Positions 1 to 9,368 of a stretch of 64,000 nucleotides of DNA are shown here, piece by piece. Position numbers and translations under genes: made by a program. A model generated the notes under the pieces. The model ran no database searches. It worked only from the letters and a program-made list of their open reading frames with translations, and was not told the DNA's origin. The stretch is taken from NCBI GenBank assembly GCA_013391845.1, contig CP058414.1, positions 372,001 through 436,000 of the forward strand. The letters are read 5' to 3'. The stretch is from Pseudoalteromonas shioyasakiensis (GTDB taxonomy: Bacteria; Pseudomonadota; Gammaproteobacteria; Enterobacterales; Alteromonadaceae). Each line of letters starts with the position of its first letter. Position 1 is the stretch's first letter.

Positions 1-2277
1 CCAAAAGTCGCGCCACTTACTCTGGCTGTATCACTTGCATTAGCAGGTGTCAGTGCTCAAGCGGCAGAACAAGCCGAACCTGCAGCAAAAAAAGGGGAAC
101 TAGAACGTATTCAGGTAACAGCGCGTAAAACCGTTGAAAACCTGCAAGAAGTTCCTGTTGCTGTAACTTCAGTTGGTGCTGAAGAGCTTGCAGAAAACGG
201 TATCGTCGTTATGACCGAAGTTCAGCAGTTCTCGCCAAATACCACCTTGCAAGCAAGCCGTGGTACTAACTCTACAATTACTGCGTTTATTCGTGGTGTA
301 GGTCAGCAAGACCCATTGTGGGGTTATGAGCCGGGTGTTGGTATCTATATTGATGATGTCTATCTTGCTCGCCCACAAGGTGCGGTGCTTGACCTTCTTG
401 ATGTGCAACAAATCGAAGTATTACGTGGTCCACAAGGTACGCTTTACGGTAAAAATACCATTGGTGGTGCAATTAAATACGTCACCAAAGAAATGAGCGG
501 TGATGCAACTTTAAATATACAAGGCACTGTAGGTAGCTATAACCAAAAAGATTTAAAAATTACTGGTCAACTGCCAATTATTGACGAAAAACTCTATGTA
601 GGTTTTGGTTTTGCAACACTTAATCGTGATGGTTTTGGTGAGTTTTTAACATCAGCTCTTGATAACCAAGACCGCGAAAACTACAACAAAGACGTTACCG
701 CAGCTCGTGTTACTTTAGAATACACGCCTACTGATGACCTATTTTTCCGTTTTGCGTGGGATAAAACAGAAGATAAATCTAACGCGAAAGGTGGCTACCG
801 CTTACTTCCTAGCCTACTAACAGATGCACCAGTTCCAGACAGTGTGTATGACTCATACACCAGCTTACCAACATGGAACAAAGTTGAACTAGAAGGCTAC
901 AGCTTAACTGCTCGTTGGGATATGACTGACAGCACGAGCATAAAATACATAGGCTCAAGCCGAGAGAGCTACTCACCAACTAATATCGACTTTGATAATA
1001 CGTCGTTGCCGATTTTCGATGTACCCGCTATTTACGATGATGAACAAACTACTCACGAATTACAGCTAAACCATCAAGGTGATAACTACAAATTTGTATC
1101 TGGCCTTTACTATTACGATGGTGAATCATGTGGCCAGTTTGAGGCAATTTTAGGTATCTTAGGTCAAAGCTTAGGCGCTCCTGGCCTCACTCGTGAAGTT
1201 AGTGGTTGTAGTAACTCAAATAGTAAAGCTGCGTATATTCAAGGTAGCTATGACTTTAATGATCAATGGTCAATGACATTGGGTGCACGTTACACCAAAG
1301 ACAAAAAAGAGGCGCTTGTTAACAACGGCCTAATTTTTGACATTGTATATCCAGAATCAGGTTGGATCCCTGGTTATACTCGCCCAGAAGGTCAACTCGT
1401 ACCAACCGTACTAGATGATGAAGAAGAATGGTCACGCTTCACACCACGTGCTGGTGTTGAATATCAGTATTCAAACGACATCATGTTCTTTGCAAGTTAT
1501 GCGCAAGGCTTTAAGTCAGGTACTTTCAACCCGCGAGCAACAACCGCAGAGCCTGCAGCAAAACCTGAAATCGTTGATTCATTCGAAATCGGTATGAAGA
1601 GTGAGTGGAATAATAACTTACGTGCGAACGTAACCTTGTTCACCCTTGATCATAAAGACCGTCAGTATATTTCGGTGTTACCGGGAGACAGTGCATCTGA
1701 TCTAAACCAACGCTTAGGTAACATTGGTGAATCAACCTCAGATGGTATCGAACTTGAACTTAACTACGTAGCCACAGAATCACTAAGCTTTGATGCATCA
1801 ATTGGCTATATAGACAGTAGCTTTGATAACGTAATTGATTACGACCCTGAAACAGGTGAGGCATTCGACAAATCAGATCGCTTCACAGTATCAAACACGC
1901 CAGATTTGACCTTCAATCTAGGTGCGACCTATCGCATGTACACAGAAATGGGTGATTTTGTAGTAAATGGTAACTACTACCACCGAGGCGACTACGCTCT
2001 ATTCGAAGAAGATAGCCTACTCACTCAAGATGCTTACGGTATCTTTAACATGGGCATTACTTGGTACAGCACAGACGGTCACTGGACTGCTGGTCTTTAC
2101 GGCAAAAACTTAACGGATGAAGAGTACATGATTGGTGGTTACCAATTCGTAGCACCTGATCCAACAGATCCAACTGATACGAGCAAATACACCCCTGGTT
2201 TAGGTGGTGATAATACGCTAATCGGTTACTACGGCGACCCTCGCACTGTTGCCTTCACTGTTGGTTACCGTTTCTAA
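1..2277 (+). CDS. TonB-dependent outer-membrane receptor (5' end cut by window)
   Basis: The frame is open from base 1, so the start codon lies upstream of the window; the first in-frame ATG at 211 is internal. The visible product begins with the end of a signal peptide (ALAGVSAQAAEQAEPAAKK) and then a TonB box-like stretch (ERIQVTARK). A plug domain follows (RGVGQQDPLWGYEPGVGIYIDDVYLAR, about residues 100-130, with LRGPQGTLYGKNTIGGAI just after). The rest has beta-barrel character and ends with the terminal aromatic signature GYRF. Receptors of this type carry large ligands such as iron chelates or oligosaccharides across the outer membrane using TonB/ExbBD energy. The ligand cannot be told from the sequence. 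A NarL-type regulator follows on the same strand, which may be linked to it. Confidence 0.93.
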   Translation, partial: PKVAPLTLAVSLALAGVSAQAAEQAEPAAKKGELERIQVTARKTVENLQEVPVAVTSVGAEELAENGIVVMTEVQQFSPNTTLQASRGTNSTITAFIRGVGQQDPLWGYEPGVGIYIDDVYLARPQGAVLDLLDVQQIEVLRGPQGTLYGKNTIGGAIKYVTKEMSGDATLNIQGTVGSYNQKDLKITGQLPIIDEKLYVGFGFATLNRDGFGEFLTSALDNQDRENYNKDVTAARVTLEYTPTDDLFFRFAWDKTEDKSNAKGGYRLLPSLLTDAPVPDSVYDSYTSLPTWNKVELEGYSLTARWDMTDSTSIKYIGSSRESYSPTNIDFDNTSLPIFDVPAIYDDEQTTHELQLNHQGDNYKFVSGLYYYDGESCGQFEAILGILGQSLGAPGLTREVSGCSNSNSKAAYIQGSYDFNDQWSMTLGARYTKDKKEALVNNGLIFDIVYPESGWIPGYTRPEGQLVPTVLDDEEEWSRFTPRAGVEYQYSNDIMFFASYAQGFKSGTFNPRATTAEPAAKPEIVDSFEIGMKSEWNNNLRANVTLFTLDHKDRQYISVLPGDSASDLNQRLGNIGESTSDGIELELNYVATESLSFDASIGYIDSSFDNVIDYDPETGEAFDKSDRFTVSNTPDLTFNLGATYRMYTEMGDFVVNGNYYHRGDYALFEEDSLLTQDAYGIFNMGITWYSTDGHWTAGLYGKNLTDEEYMIGGYQFVAPDPTDPTDTSKYTPGLGGDNTLIGYYGDPRTVAFTVGYRF

Positions 2278-2303
2278 AAAAGAACCTAAATCCTTGTGTG
2301 AGA

Positions 2304-2338
2304 AAGGTTTGTCTGAAACTTCCCTTCAGGCAAACCTT
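2304..2338 (+). terminator. Hairpin between the TonB receptor and the regulator
   Basis: AAGGTTTG at 2304-2311 pairs with CAAACCTT at 2331-2338, and CTGAA/TTCAG extends the stem inward. The tail is only weakly T-rich (GTTTC). It may be an intrinsic or partial terminator allowing some read-through into the regulator gene. Confidence 0.5.
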
Positions 2339-2389
2339 GTTTCAAAGCGCAAAATCACTTATAACATAACGCATTGGAGAATAGAGGGA

Positions 2390-3052
2390 ATGTCTTTAGC
2401 TGTGAACACTATAATCGCCGATGATCACCCGTTATTTAGAAGTGCACTGCGTCAAGCCGCCGCGACATCAGTGCCCGAAGAACATATTAAAGAAACAAGT
2501 GACATTGATGGCTTGTTCGCACTATTAAATGCACATCCTGAAATTGAACTGATATTCTTAGACCTAACTATTCCAGGTGCAAATGGCCTACAAGCCCTTT
2601 CGCAATTACGAAATCACTACCCAGATATCTTAGTGATTATGGTCTCTGCCAATGAAACCCCCGCCATAATCAAACAAGCCATGAGTCTTGGCGCTGCAGG
2701 CTATATTCCTAAGTCATCTTCTTTAGATGTCATCAGTGAAGCAATTAGCCATGTATTAAATGGCGACACTTGGCTACCACCCGAAGTTGATTTAACCGAT
2801 GTAGTGATAAACGACGAACAAAGCGAATTTGCTCGCAATCTTGAAAAGCTTACACCACAGCAATATCGCGTATTGGCGATGATTGCCGACGGTTTATTGA
2901 ATAAACAAATCGCTTTTGAAATGTCGATTCAAGAAACTACTATCAAGCAGCATGTTTCAGCGATTTTACGCAAGCTTAATGTTTATAACCGCACCCAAGC
3001 GGGCATTTTGTTTAATCAACTTTCACAGGTTGGCAAAATCGAAGAAAGCTAA
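2390..3052 (+). CDS. NarL/FixJ-family response regulator
   Basis: The product is 220 residues when started at the ATG at 2390, which has a GGAG-containing region at 2376-2379. The frame is open further upstream, but that extension overlaps the receptor gene and has no domain character. The receiver domain (about 6-125) has the acidic pair DD11-12, phospho-acceptor Asp58 in IFLDLTIPG, and Lys108 in GYIPKSS. A LuxR-type helix-turn-helix (about 155-210, LTPQQYRVLAMIADGLLNKQ) should bind DNA. No partner histidine kinase is adjacent, so it is an orphan regulator here. Its position 112 bases behind the TonB receptor gene suggests control of, or co-expression with, that receptor, but this is inference. 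Confidence 0.9.
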   Translation: MSLAVNTIIADDHPLFRSALRQAAATSVPEEHIKETSDIDGLFALLNAHPEIELIFLDLTIPGANGLQALSQLRNHYPDILVIMVSANETPAIIKQAMSLGAAGYIPKSSSLDVISEAISHVLNGDTWLPPEVDLTDVVINDEQSEFARNLEKLTPQQYRVLAMIADGLLNKQIAFEMSIQETTIKQHVSAILRKLNVYNRTQAGILFNQLSQVGKIEES

Positions 3053-3065
3053 TTTAAGCTTTCAC

Positions 3066-3106
3066 TCCCAGTTTTAATTTGAAATTCCCATAAGTGGGAA
3101 TTCCCA
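3066..3106. promoter_or_regulatory. Probable enhancer (UAS) for the sigma-54 activator, upstream of the serine hydrolase gene
   Basis: The palindrome TCCCATAAGTGGGA lies at 3086-3099. An extra TCCCA half-site begins at 3066 and a CCCA at 3103-3106. The same arrangement occurs upstream of the ABC operon (TCCCAAAAGTGGGA at 4759-4772, half-site from 4738). The palindrome centre is about 61 bases upstream of the -24 GG in both places. This fits the binding site of the NtrC-family regulator encoded at 9415-10791; the assignment is inference. Confidence 0.7.
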
Positions 3107-3150
3107 AACCAAGAAAAAAATAAAAACTATAAATTTCAAAACATTAAACA

Positions 3151-3167
3151 TTGGCATACTCCTCGCT
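3151..3167 (+). promoter_or_regulatory. Sigma-54 (-24/-12) promoter of the serine hydrolase gene
   Basis: TTGGCATACTCCTCGCT has GG at 3153-3154 and GC at 3165-3166, separated by exactly ten bases as required for RpoN promoters. The predicted start of transcription is about 3177, some 37 bases ahead of the ATG. The motif is nearly identical to the one at 4825-4841. Confidence 0.78.
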
Positions 3168-3213
3168 TTAGTGCTCACATCAAAACTATCTAAGTAAAAA
3201 ATAATAGATAAAA

Positions 3214-4719
3214 ATGAACACTAAGGACAACATCGTGTACACAGCTTGCAAAAAACTAGCAAAAAAATTAATTCTTCCGACCATAACACTGCTATCAGCC
3301 AGTTTCTGCGCCTTTTCTGCACATGCAGATGAGCTTGACCAATGGGTGGTTGAGTTAATGCAAAAAAGAAATATTCCAGGGCTACAACTCGCCGTCGTTC
3401 GAGATAATAAAGTAACTAAAGTTGCCAGCTACGGAGTTGCAAATATTGAAGATAATATCGCCGTTGATGGCAACACTTTATTTGCCATTAATTCTGCAAC
3501 AAAAGCTTTTGTTGGTGTGGCGCTGATGCAGCTTGTTGAGCAAAAGAAATTAGATCTTAATGCGCCTATAGGCACTTATCTGCCAGAATTGCCAACTGAG
3601 TGGCACGCTATATCAACCAGAAAGTTAATGAGCCATACATCAGGCTTACCTGACATAATAAAAGGTGAAGTTGCTGATTTAATCTCAGATCAAGGACCCG
3701 ATGATGCATGGCAACTAGTTCAAACCAAGCCATTAGAATTCGAAACAGGCACTCGCTTTAAATACAACCAAACAAATTACGTTATTATTGGTAAGTTAAT
3801 TAACAAACTATCGGGGATGCCATTTCAGCAATTTATCGAAAAAAACCAATTACAGCAGGCTGAAATGAGCAGAACACTTGAAGCGGGCTTTAATAACCTC
3901 AACAATGCTGTAAAGCACTCAGCAAGACGATACGAAAATCAAGGCGATGAACTGTTCAACTCAAGAGAAGCCATTTTTTCTGAAATGTTACAAACCGCCG
4001 CAGGCATGGCATCAACAGCAGTAGAATTGGCAAATTGGCTAATCGCTTTACAAACAAATCAATTTATTAGTGAAGACAGTATACAGCAAATGTGGACTCC
4101 GACTCGCCTAAAAAGCGGTCACACTCAAGGCTTCAATCAACGTTTAAACGGCTACAGTCTTGGCTGGCCTGTTATGGACCGAGAAGAGCATCCTGCATTA
4201 GCCGCTGTGGGTGGTAACAGGGCTGGTATCTTTGTTTACCCAGAAGATAATATGTCAATTGTGATCTTAACCAACTTAATGGGTGCAATGCCATCGCAAT
4301 TTGTAGATGAAATTGCTGGCTTTTATATTCCAGAGATGAAACAAGAGAATGGCTTTGGCCTGCCCAAAAATATAAAACGCTTATGGCAAGTTCTTGAAGT
4401 ACAAGGCTACGAAAATGCAATTGCGGCTGCGGATCAATTAAGCAAAGAAAAGAAGATTCAATTTGCTGAAAACGATATTAACTTATGGGGTTATTCGCTT
4501 ATCAACCAAGACAAACTCAATGAAGCATTAGCGGTTTTTAAGCTTAACACACACCTTTACCCTAATAGTTACAATACCTTTGATAGCCTAGCAGAAGCGT
4601 ACTGGTATCTCGGTAACCTTAAACAAGCAATAGCCAACTATAACCAAGTACTCAAGCTTAAACCTGATAACGCACATGCTAAAAAGCAACTGGCTAAACT
4701 TGCAGAATTAACCCAGTAA
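3214..4719 (+). CDS. Secreted serine hydrolase of the beta-lactamase/class C family with C-terminal TPRs
   Basis: The product has 501 residues. A hydrophobic signal peptide is followed by a likely cleavage site after AHA (about residue 38). The serine-hydrolase domain (about 40-380) has the SxxK motif SATK at 94-97 with nucleophile Ser94. The second motif is YNQ at 184-186 in place of the usual YSN/YAN. The third is a VGGN-type segment rather than HxG. The last 110 residues form two or more TPR-like helices, for example NSYNTFDSLAEAYWYLG. Family members act as peptidases, esterases or D-amino-acid hydrolases in the periplasm; the substrate here is unknown. The gene has its own sigma-54 promoter that matches that of the ABC operon downstream, so hydrolase and transporter are probably induced together. 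True beta-lactamase activity is unlikely given the altered motifs. Confidence 0.88.
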   Translation: MNTKDNIVYTACKKLAKKLILPTITLLSASFCAFSAHADELDQWVVELMQKRNIPGLQLAVVRDNKVTKVASYGVANIEDNIAVDGNTLFAINSATKAFVGVALMQLVEQKKLDLNAPIGTYLPELPTEWHAISTRKLMSHTSGLPDIIKGEVADLISDQGPDDAWQLVQTKPLEFETGTRFKYNQTNYVIIGKLINKLSGMPFQQFIEKNQLQQAEMSRTLEAGFNNLNNAVKHSARRYENQGDELFNSREAIFSEMLQTAAGMASTAVELANWLIALQTNQFISEDSIQQMWTPTRLKSGHTQGFNQRLNGYSLGWPVMDREEHPALAAVGGNRAGIFVYPEDNMSIVILTNLMGAMPSQFVDEIAGFYIPEMKQENGFGLPKNIKRLWQVLEVQGYENAIAAADQLSKEKKIQFAENDINLWGYSLINQDKLNEALAVFKLNTHLYPNSYNTFDSLAEAYWYLGNLKQAIANYNQVLKLKPDNAHAKKQLAKLAELTQ

Positions 4720-4737
4720 ACACTGCATTATAGTTTG

Positions 4738-4779
4738 TCCCACTTTTGATTTTATTAATCCCAAAAGTGGGAAAGCCCA
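4738..4779. promoter_or_regulatory. Probable enhancer (UAS) for the sigma-54 activator, upstream of the ABC operon
   Basis: A perfect inverted repeat pairs TCCCACTTTTG (4738-4748) with CAAAAGTGGGA (4762-4772). Nested within it is the short palindrome TCCCAAAAGTGGGA (4759-4772), which matches the site at 3086-3099 at all but one position. The long arms could also form an RNA hairpin ending the upstream gene, but there is no clear T tract, so an operator is favoured. Confidence 0.7.
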
Positions 4780-4824
4780 CCTAATCAAAAAATTAAAAAA
4801 CGATAAAAATCAATAAATTAAACC

Positions 4825-4841
4825 TTGGCACGTTCCTCGCT
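4825..4841 (+). promoter_or_regulatory. Sigma-54 (-24/-12) promoter of the ABC transporter operon
   Basis: TTGGCACGTTCCTCGCT matches the RpoN consensus very well, with GG at 4827-4828 and GC at 4839-4840. The predicted transcript starts near 4851, about 30 bases ahead of the adaptor ATG. Confidence 0.82.
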
Positions 4842-4880
4842 TTTGTGTTGCTAAACTTACAACGCAATGAAATATAGCCA

Positions 4881-6158
4881 ATGGATTTAGACAGCACTCT
4901 AAAACGTAAACCTCAGCAATCAAAAGCTAAAAAATGGCTTATTGGTGCAGCTATTAGCGTGTCAGCGCTTGGCGCTATAATGGTTTATCAATGGGCGACA
5001 CCCACAGTAGTTTCTGCAAGCCAATTGCAAATAGCAACCGTAGAACAAGCCGATTTTGTAGTAAAAATACGTGGCTTTGGCCGTTTAAAACCGAAGTATC
5101 AACGCTATTTAACCAATACTGACACCGCAATGGTCGAAGCTATCCACGTTTACCCCGGCACTATTGTTAACAAAAACACGGTGATTTTAAGCCTAGTAAA
5201 CCCTCAGCAAGCGCAGCGTTTATCGGTCGCTCGGCTAGAACTCGCTCGCCAAAAAGCCAGTGTTAATGAGCAAAAAATTAACCAGCAAAGTGAGCTACTT
5301 GAACGCCAAGCGAATCTCGCCATTTTAAAAAGTGAGCTACAAAGCGCAGAGCTTAGAGTCGATGCCGAAAGTAAACTGATCGAACAAGGAATTGTTTCAA
5401 GCCTAGATTATAAACGAAGCATGCTAAACGTTGCACAGCTTACAGAGCGCGTAAGTATCGAGCAGCAACGCCTCGCTCAGCTCAAAGAAATGCACTTACA
5501 ACGTAGCAAAATACAGCAAGAGCTATTAAGCCAATTTGAGCTTAATTATCAAGTTGAGCAACACGCTTTTGATCAGCTGCAAATAACGGCAGGTATCGAT
5601 GGCATGCTACAAGAATTGAATGTTGAACTTGGTCAGAACCTAGTGCCGGGCACCCGCCTTGCTGTGGTTGGCTCAAACAAAGCACTAAAAGCAGAGCTGA
5701 GTGTGAAGCAAGCTGATGCCGAAAAAGTGGCACTCAATATGGCAGCAAAAGTAAACACCTTTAGCCAAGCAAGCCACGGTGAAGTTGATGCCAAAGTCAC
5801 CCGAATTGACCCTATCGTTACCGATGGTCGGGTGATTATTGAACTTGATTTACAAGGCACACTGCCTGCCAATGCCCGCCCAGATTTAAGCATTGAAGGC
5901 TATGTTGTTAGCAACATTATTCCCGATGCGTTAACCATTAACGTGCCGCAAAAAGCGCAAGCACACAGCGAAGCCACGCTATTTAAACTTAATCCAAATA
6001 CCCAGTTAGCAACGCCAACGAATATCGAATTTGGTACACTCAGTGACAATCAAATTCAACTTTTGAGCGGTGCCACCGTGGGCGAACAGCTGATCATTTC
6101 TGACCTTTCTAAATGGCAGCATTTGGCAACAATAAAAATCGAACAGGACAGCTTATGA
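4881..6158 (+). CDS. MacA/HlyD-like periplasmic adaptor of an ABC efflux system
   Basis: The product has 425 residues. One N-terminal membrane anchor (about 19-39, WLIGAAISVSALGAIMVYQW) is followed by a lipoyl/barrel-sandwich half, then a long glutamine-rich coiled-coil hairpin (about 105-225). The second lipoyl half begins near LQITAGIDGMLQELNVELGQ, and beta-barrel and membrane-proximal domains follow. Such adaptors link an inner-membrane ABC transporter to an outer-membrane channel or activate its ATPase. The gene is first in an operon whose next ATG overlaps its stop (ATGA at 6155-6158). No TolC gene lies nearby, so a genomic TolC elsewhere is presumed. Confidence 0.9.
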   Translation: MDLDSTLKRKPQQSKAKKWLIGAAISVSALGAIMVYQWATPTVVSASQLQIATVEQADFVVKIRGFGRLKPKYQRYLTNTDTAMVEAIHVYPGTIVNKNTVILSLVNPQQAQRLSVARLELARQKASVNEQKINQQSELLERQANLAILKSELQSAELRVDAESKLIEQGIVSSLDYKRSMLNVAQLTERVSIEQQRLAQLKEMHLQRSKIQQELLSQFELNYQVEQHAFDQLQITAGIDGMLQELNVELGQNLVPGTRLAVVGSNKALKAELSVKQADAEKVALNMAAKVNTFSQASHGEVDAKVTRIDPIVTDGRVIIELDLQGTLPANARPDLSIEGYVVSNIIPDALTINVPQKAQAHSEATLFKLNPNTQLATPTNIEFGTLSDNQIQLLSGATVGEQLIISDLSKWQHLATIKIEQDSL

Positions 6159-6907
6159 AAACCAACACGCTTATCTCATTAAACAAAATCGCCAAAGTTT
6201 ATCGCGGCCAAAATGTTGAAACCTATGCATTAAAAGACATCAGCCTGAATATTAACCAGGGTGACTATATTTGCATTAGCGGCCCATCTGGCTGTGGTAA
6301 ATCGACGTTGCTGTCATTACTAGGCTTACTAGATAGCCCAACTGCTGGCGACTATTTCATTAAAGAAGTCGACACAAAAACCCTCGATATGGATCAGCAA
6401 GCTGAACTTAGAAACCTTCACATTGGTTTTATATTTCAGTCGTTTAACCTAATTGATGAATTATCGGTGTTTGACAACGTGGCACTGCCGCTCACTTACC
6501 GAGAGCCAGCCATGAGCCCGAGCGAAATAGAGCTTGCGGTAAAACAAGCCCTTGATGAAGTTGAAATGGGCCACCGTGCTCAGCATAAACCAAACCAATT
6601 ATCTGGTGGTCAACAACAGCGTATTGCCATTGCCCGCGCATTGGCTGGCAAGCCAAGCATTTTATTGTTGGATGAGCCAACCGGTAACTTAGATTCAAAA
6701 AATGGTGATGCTGTCATGGACTTGCTCGATGAGCTAAATAAAAAAGGCACCACGATTTGTATGGTAACCCATGACTTACGTTATGCCGGGCGCGCTAAAA
6801 CGCAACTTAAATTGTTAGATGGTGAAATTGTTTCCTACTCTGAAGCTCGCCAAGCACCTAGCAGCGACACTGCTGAGCAAGTTCTCGAAAGCGCCGAGGT
6901 GATGTGA
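6155..6907 (+). CDS. MacB/LolD-type ABC transporter ATPase
   Basis: The ATG at 6155 overlaps the adaptor stop by four bases and gives a 250-residue protein; a longer in-frame extension lies wholly inside the adaptor gene. All ABC motifs are present. Walker A is GPSGCGKST at 43-51 and the Q-loop is FIFQSFNLI. The signature is LSGGQQQR at 149-156, Walker B is ILLLDEP at 169-175, and the switch His is in VTHD at 206. This family powers FtsX-like permeases that do not themselves move substrate through the membrane but transmit mechanical work to the periplasm. It should dimerise and bind the permease encoded next. Confidence 0.95.
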   Translation: MKTNTLISLNKIAKVYRGQNVETYALKDISLNINQGDYICISGPSGCGKSTLLSLLGLLDSPTAGDYFIKEVDTKTLDMDQQAELRNLHIGFIFQSFNLIDELSVFDNVALPLTYREPAMSPSEIELAVKQALDEVEMGHRAQHKPNQLSGGQQQRIAIARALAGKPSILLLDEPTGNLDSKNGDAVMDLLDELNKKGTTICMVTHDLRYAGRAKTQLKLLDGEIVSYSEARQAPSSDTAEQVLESAEVM

Positions 6908-9357
6908 TGAAATTAACCAAAACACGCGCCCAATTAAGCTTAGCGTGGGCATCATTAATGAATGCACCGGGCTTTGTCACTGCGGTTATCGCAACGCTTG
7001 CTTTAACACTGGCCACCTTGTTTGTGGTGCTTAGCCTTGTTAACAGCTACTTTTTAAAGCCCCTTGATGTGTACGATGAAAGACGCATGGTGGTGGTTGA
7101 GCAATCACTTACCTATGATGACTATGATGCTACTGGCTTTCAAAGCTATCAGTCGATGGTGCATTGGCTTAAGCATAATCAAAGCTTTGAACAAAGTATG
7201 ATGATCAATGCAGGTGAGCAAATTTTTGCAAACCTTGATGGCGAACCGAAAGAGCCTGTGCTGTATGTTGGCGGCAACTATTTTGACTTATTAAACACGC
7301 CATTTTTAATGGGACAAGGTTTTGACCTTGGAGAAACGCTAGAAACTCCTGATGACCGGGTTGTTATATCTGCTAACTTCTGGCGCAAACATTACAACAG
7401 CGACCCGAACATTATTGGTAAAACACTCTCAGTCATGGCTGGTGAAACCAATTATGTTCACCGTATCGTCGGTGTTGTTGATGACTCATTCAGCCCACCT
7501 TACATGTTTAAAGCAAGTGATGTTGAAGTGTGGTTTCCATCCAGTGCTGACCGCCGTTTCTTTCACAATGACGATTGGCAAAGCCCATGGACAAACACGT
7601 TCAAAAACCTAAAACTAATTGCTGTTTTAAAGCCTGGGGTCACCATAGATCAAGTTAAAGTCGATTTAAAACAGCAAATTGATACGGTTAAATCAGAATG
7701 GCTAAACAACGGGGGGATCACCGATGTAAAACCTGAAGTAACCCCTTATCGTGACGTTGAGCTGGGTAATAACGATGACTTAAGCTTGATGATGTTAGCC
7801 GGTGCGGTAGGGCTACTGATTATTGCAGTACTTAATGTAAGCACTTTGTTCTTCTCACGCGCTCTTGCGCAACATAAAACCCTCGCCTTGCAGGCGGTGT
7901 TAGGTGCAAAACGCAGCACGCTATTTAAAAGTATCTTTTTACAATCACTGATTTTAATGACCTTATCAGTAAGCATTGCGCTGTTTTTATCGGTATGGGG
8001 CATACGTTTATTTAAAGTATTGGCAGAAGGGCGTTTACCACTGGTGAATAGCTTAGCCGTTGATACCACGTTAGTTATTGTTGCCATTATACTGTGTATT
8101 GCTCTTGCTTATATTTTCTCTGTAATTACAGCACGTTTGGTAAATTACAAAACCCTAAATACGCAAATGCAAAACAGTGGTAAAGGCGGTGTTTCGCAGG
8201 TATCTGGCCGTACAGTGCGTATTTTAATTGGCTCACAAATGTTTGTTGCCGCGCTGCTTGTTAGCTTTTCAGTGATGGTAGTCAGTAAAGCCATGGGCAC
8301 GATTAACCGCCCACTCGGTAGTGATACCGAAAACCTGTATTTTGCTAACCTTTTCCAGCCAAATAATCAAATGTCATTGGCTGAGCGCTACGAACACATG
8401 CTGCAATACAAGCAGGTTTTGCTTGATAGCCAAGGCATTGATGATGTTGCCCTGGGTCACAGCCCTGTTTCGCAAAGACAAAACGCCAACACCTTGACTG
8501 ATGTAAACGGTAAAAGCTCCGTTTTCTTCCCTAGTCAGTGGGTAGGGCCTGATTACTTTGCTTTAGTTAACACCAAAATTCTCGCCGGCCGCACCTTTAC
8601 TGAACAAGCAATACGAGGTGAAACCAACGAAATACTGGTATCAGTCAGCGTGGCAGAGAACTTATTACCAGGCCAAGACTATAGAAATATTATCGGCAAG
8701 AGCTACCAAGGCTTAGAAGAAAAGATGTATGAAGTGGTGGGTGTAACCGAAGATTTTAATCACCCTAAATACTACGATGAATCGTTTGGTCGTCACATTT
8801 GGTGGCCTGCAACACCGTATAGCTACATGTTTACTATCAAAGCTTCTGAAGGCGTTAAGCTGACTAATAAACAAATACTTAATACGCTAAAAGAAAAGAA
8901 CAGCGACTTAACCATGTGGCAGTTTAATGACCTGCAACAAGAGTACGACAATTTACTGTATATGAGCCGACTGACAGTGGTTCTGTGTAGTACCTTAGCG
9001 CTATTTACTCTATTATTAGCAGCAATCGGTATTTTTGGGGTACTGAGCTACAACCTGGGTCTACGCCGTTATGAGTTTGGTATTCGTATGGCATTAGGTG
9101 CGAAAAAAGCGCGCTTATTCAAGCTAATGAGTGTTGAAGCTATTATCCCTGTGCTCATTGGCTTTGCGGTTGCTCTCGCCGCGGTAATGGTGGGTTTTTA
9201 CATGTTACAAGGACAGCTAATGTCATGGCTGATACTTGATGTAAGACTGCAATTACTCGCTTGGAGTATTACCTTATGTATTGCGCTATTCGCTTGCTTT
9301 AGACCTTTGGTTTTACTGCTTAAAGCAAAACCTATGGCCGCACTACGTAACGATTAA
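6907..9357 (+). CDS. MacB/FtsX-family ABC transporter permease
   Basis: The product has 816 residues from the ATG at 6907, which overlaps the ATPase stop (TGATG) and has AGGTGA a few bases upstream; a GTG at 6904 is possible but too close to that ribosome site. Topology is a membrane helix at about 17-40, a large periplasmic MacB_PCD domain (about 45-275), and an FtsX block of three helices around 290-420. A second periplasmic domain and a second FtsX block (about 690-815, ending in KAKPMAALRND) follow. This duplicated architecture is common in Gram-negative multidrug and peptide efflux or envelope-stress systems. The substrate is unknown. It is coupled to a two-component system encoded immediately downstream. 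Confidence 0.93.
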   Translation: MKLTKTRAQLSLAWASLMNAPGFVTAVIATLALTLATLFVVLSLVNSYFLKPLDVYDERRMVVVEQSLTYDDYDATGFQSYQSMVHWLKHNQSFEQSMMINAGEQIFANLDGEPKEPVLYVGGNYFDLLNTPFLMGQGFDLGETLETPDDRVVISANFWRKHYNSDPNIIGKTLSVMAGETNYVHRIVGVVDDSFSPPYMFKASDVEVWFPSSADRRFFHNDDWQSPWTNTFKNLKLIAVLKPGVTIDQVKVDLKQQIDTVKSEWLNNGGITDVKPEVTPYRDVELGNNDDLSLMMLAGAVGLLIIAVLNVSTLFFSRALAQHKTLALQAVLGAKRSTLFKSIFLQSLILMTLSVSIALFLSVWGIRLFKVLAEGRLPLVNSLAVDTTLVIVAIILCIALAYIFSVITARLVNYKTLNTQMQNSGKGGVSQVSGRTVRILIGSQMFVAALLVSFSVMVVSKAMGTINRPLGSDTENLYFANLFQPNNQMSLAERYEHMLQYKQVLLDSQGIDDVALGHSPVSQRQNANTLTDVNGKSSVFFPSQWVGPDYFALVNTKILAGRTFTEQAIRGETNEILVSVSVAENLLPGQDYRNIIGKSYQGLEEKMYEVVGVTEDFNHPKYYDESFGRHIWWPATPYSYMFTIKASEGVKLTNKQILNTLKEKNSDLTMWQFNDLQQEYDNLLYMSRLTVVLCSTLALFTLLLAAIGIFGVLSYNLGLRRYEFGIRMALGAKKARLFKLMSVEAIIPVLIGFAVALAAVMVGFYMLQGQLMSWLILDVRLQLLAWSITLCIALFACFRPLVLLLKAKPMAALRND

Positions 9358-9368
9358 CAGCACAAAAT

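Noticed and set aside
2249-2389. N-terminal 47-residue extension of the NarL regulator
   Set aside because: It overlaps the end of the TonB receptor gene in another frame and contains the hairpin at 2304-2338. The receiver domain begins only after the ATG at 2390.
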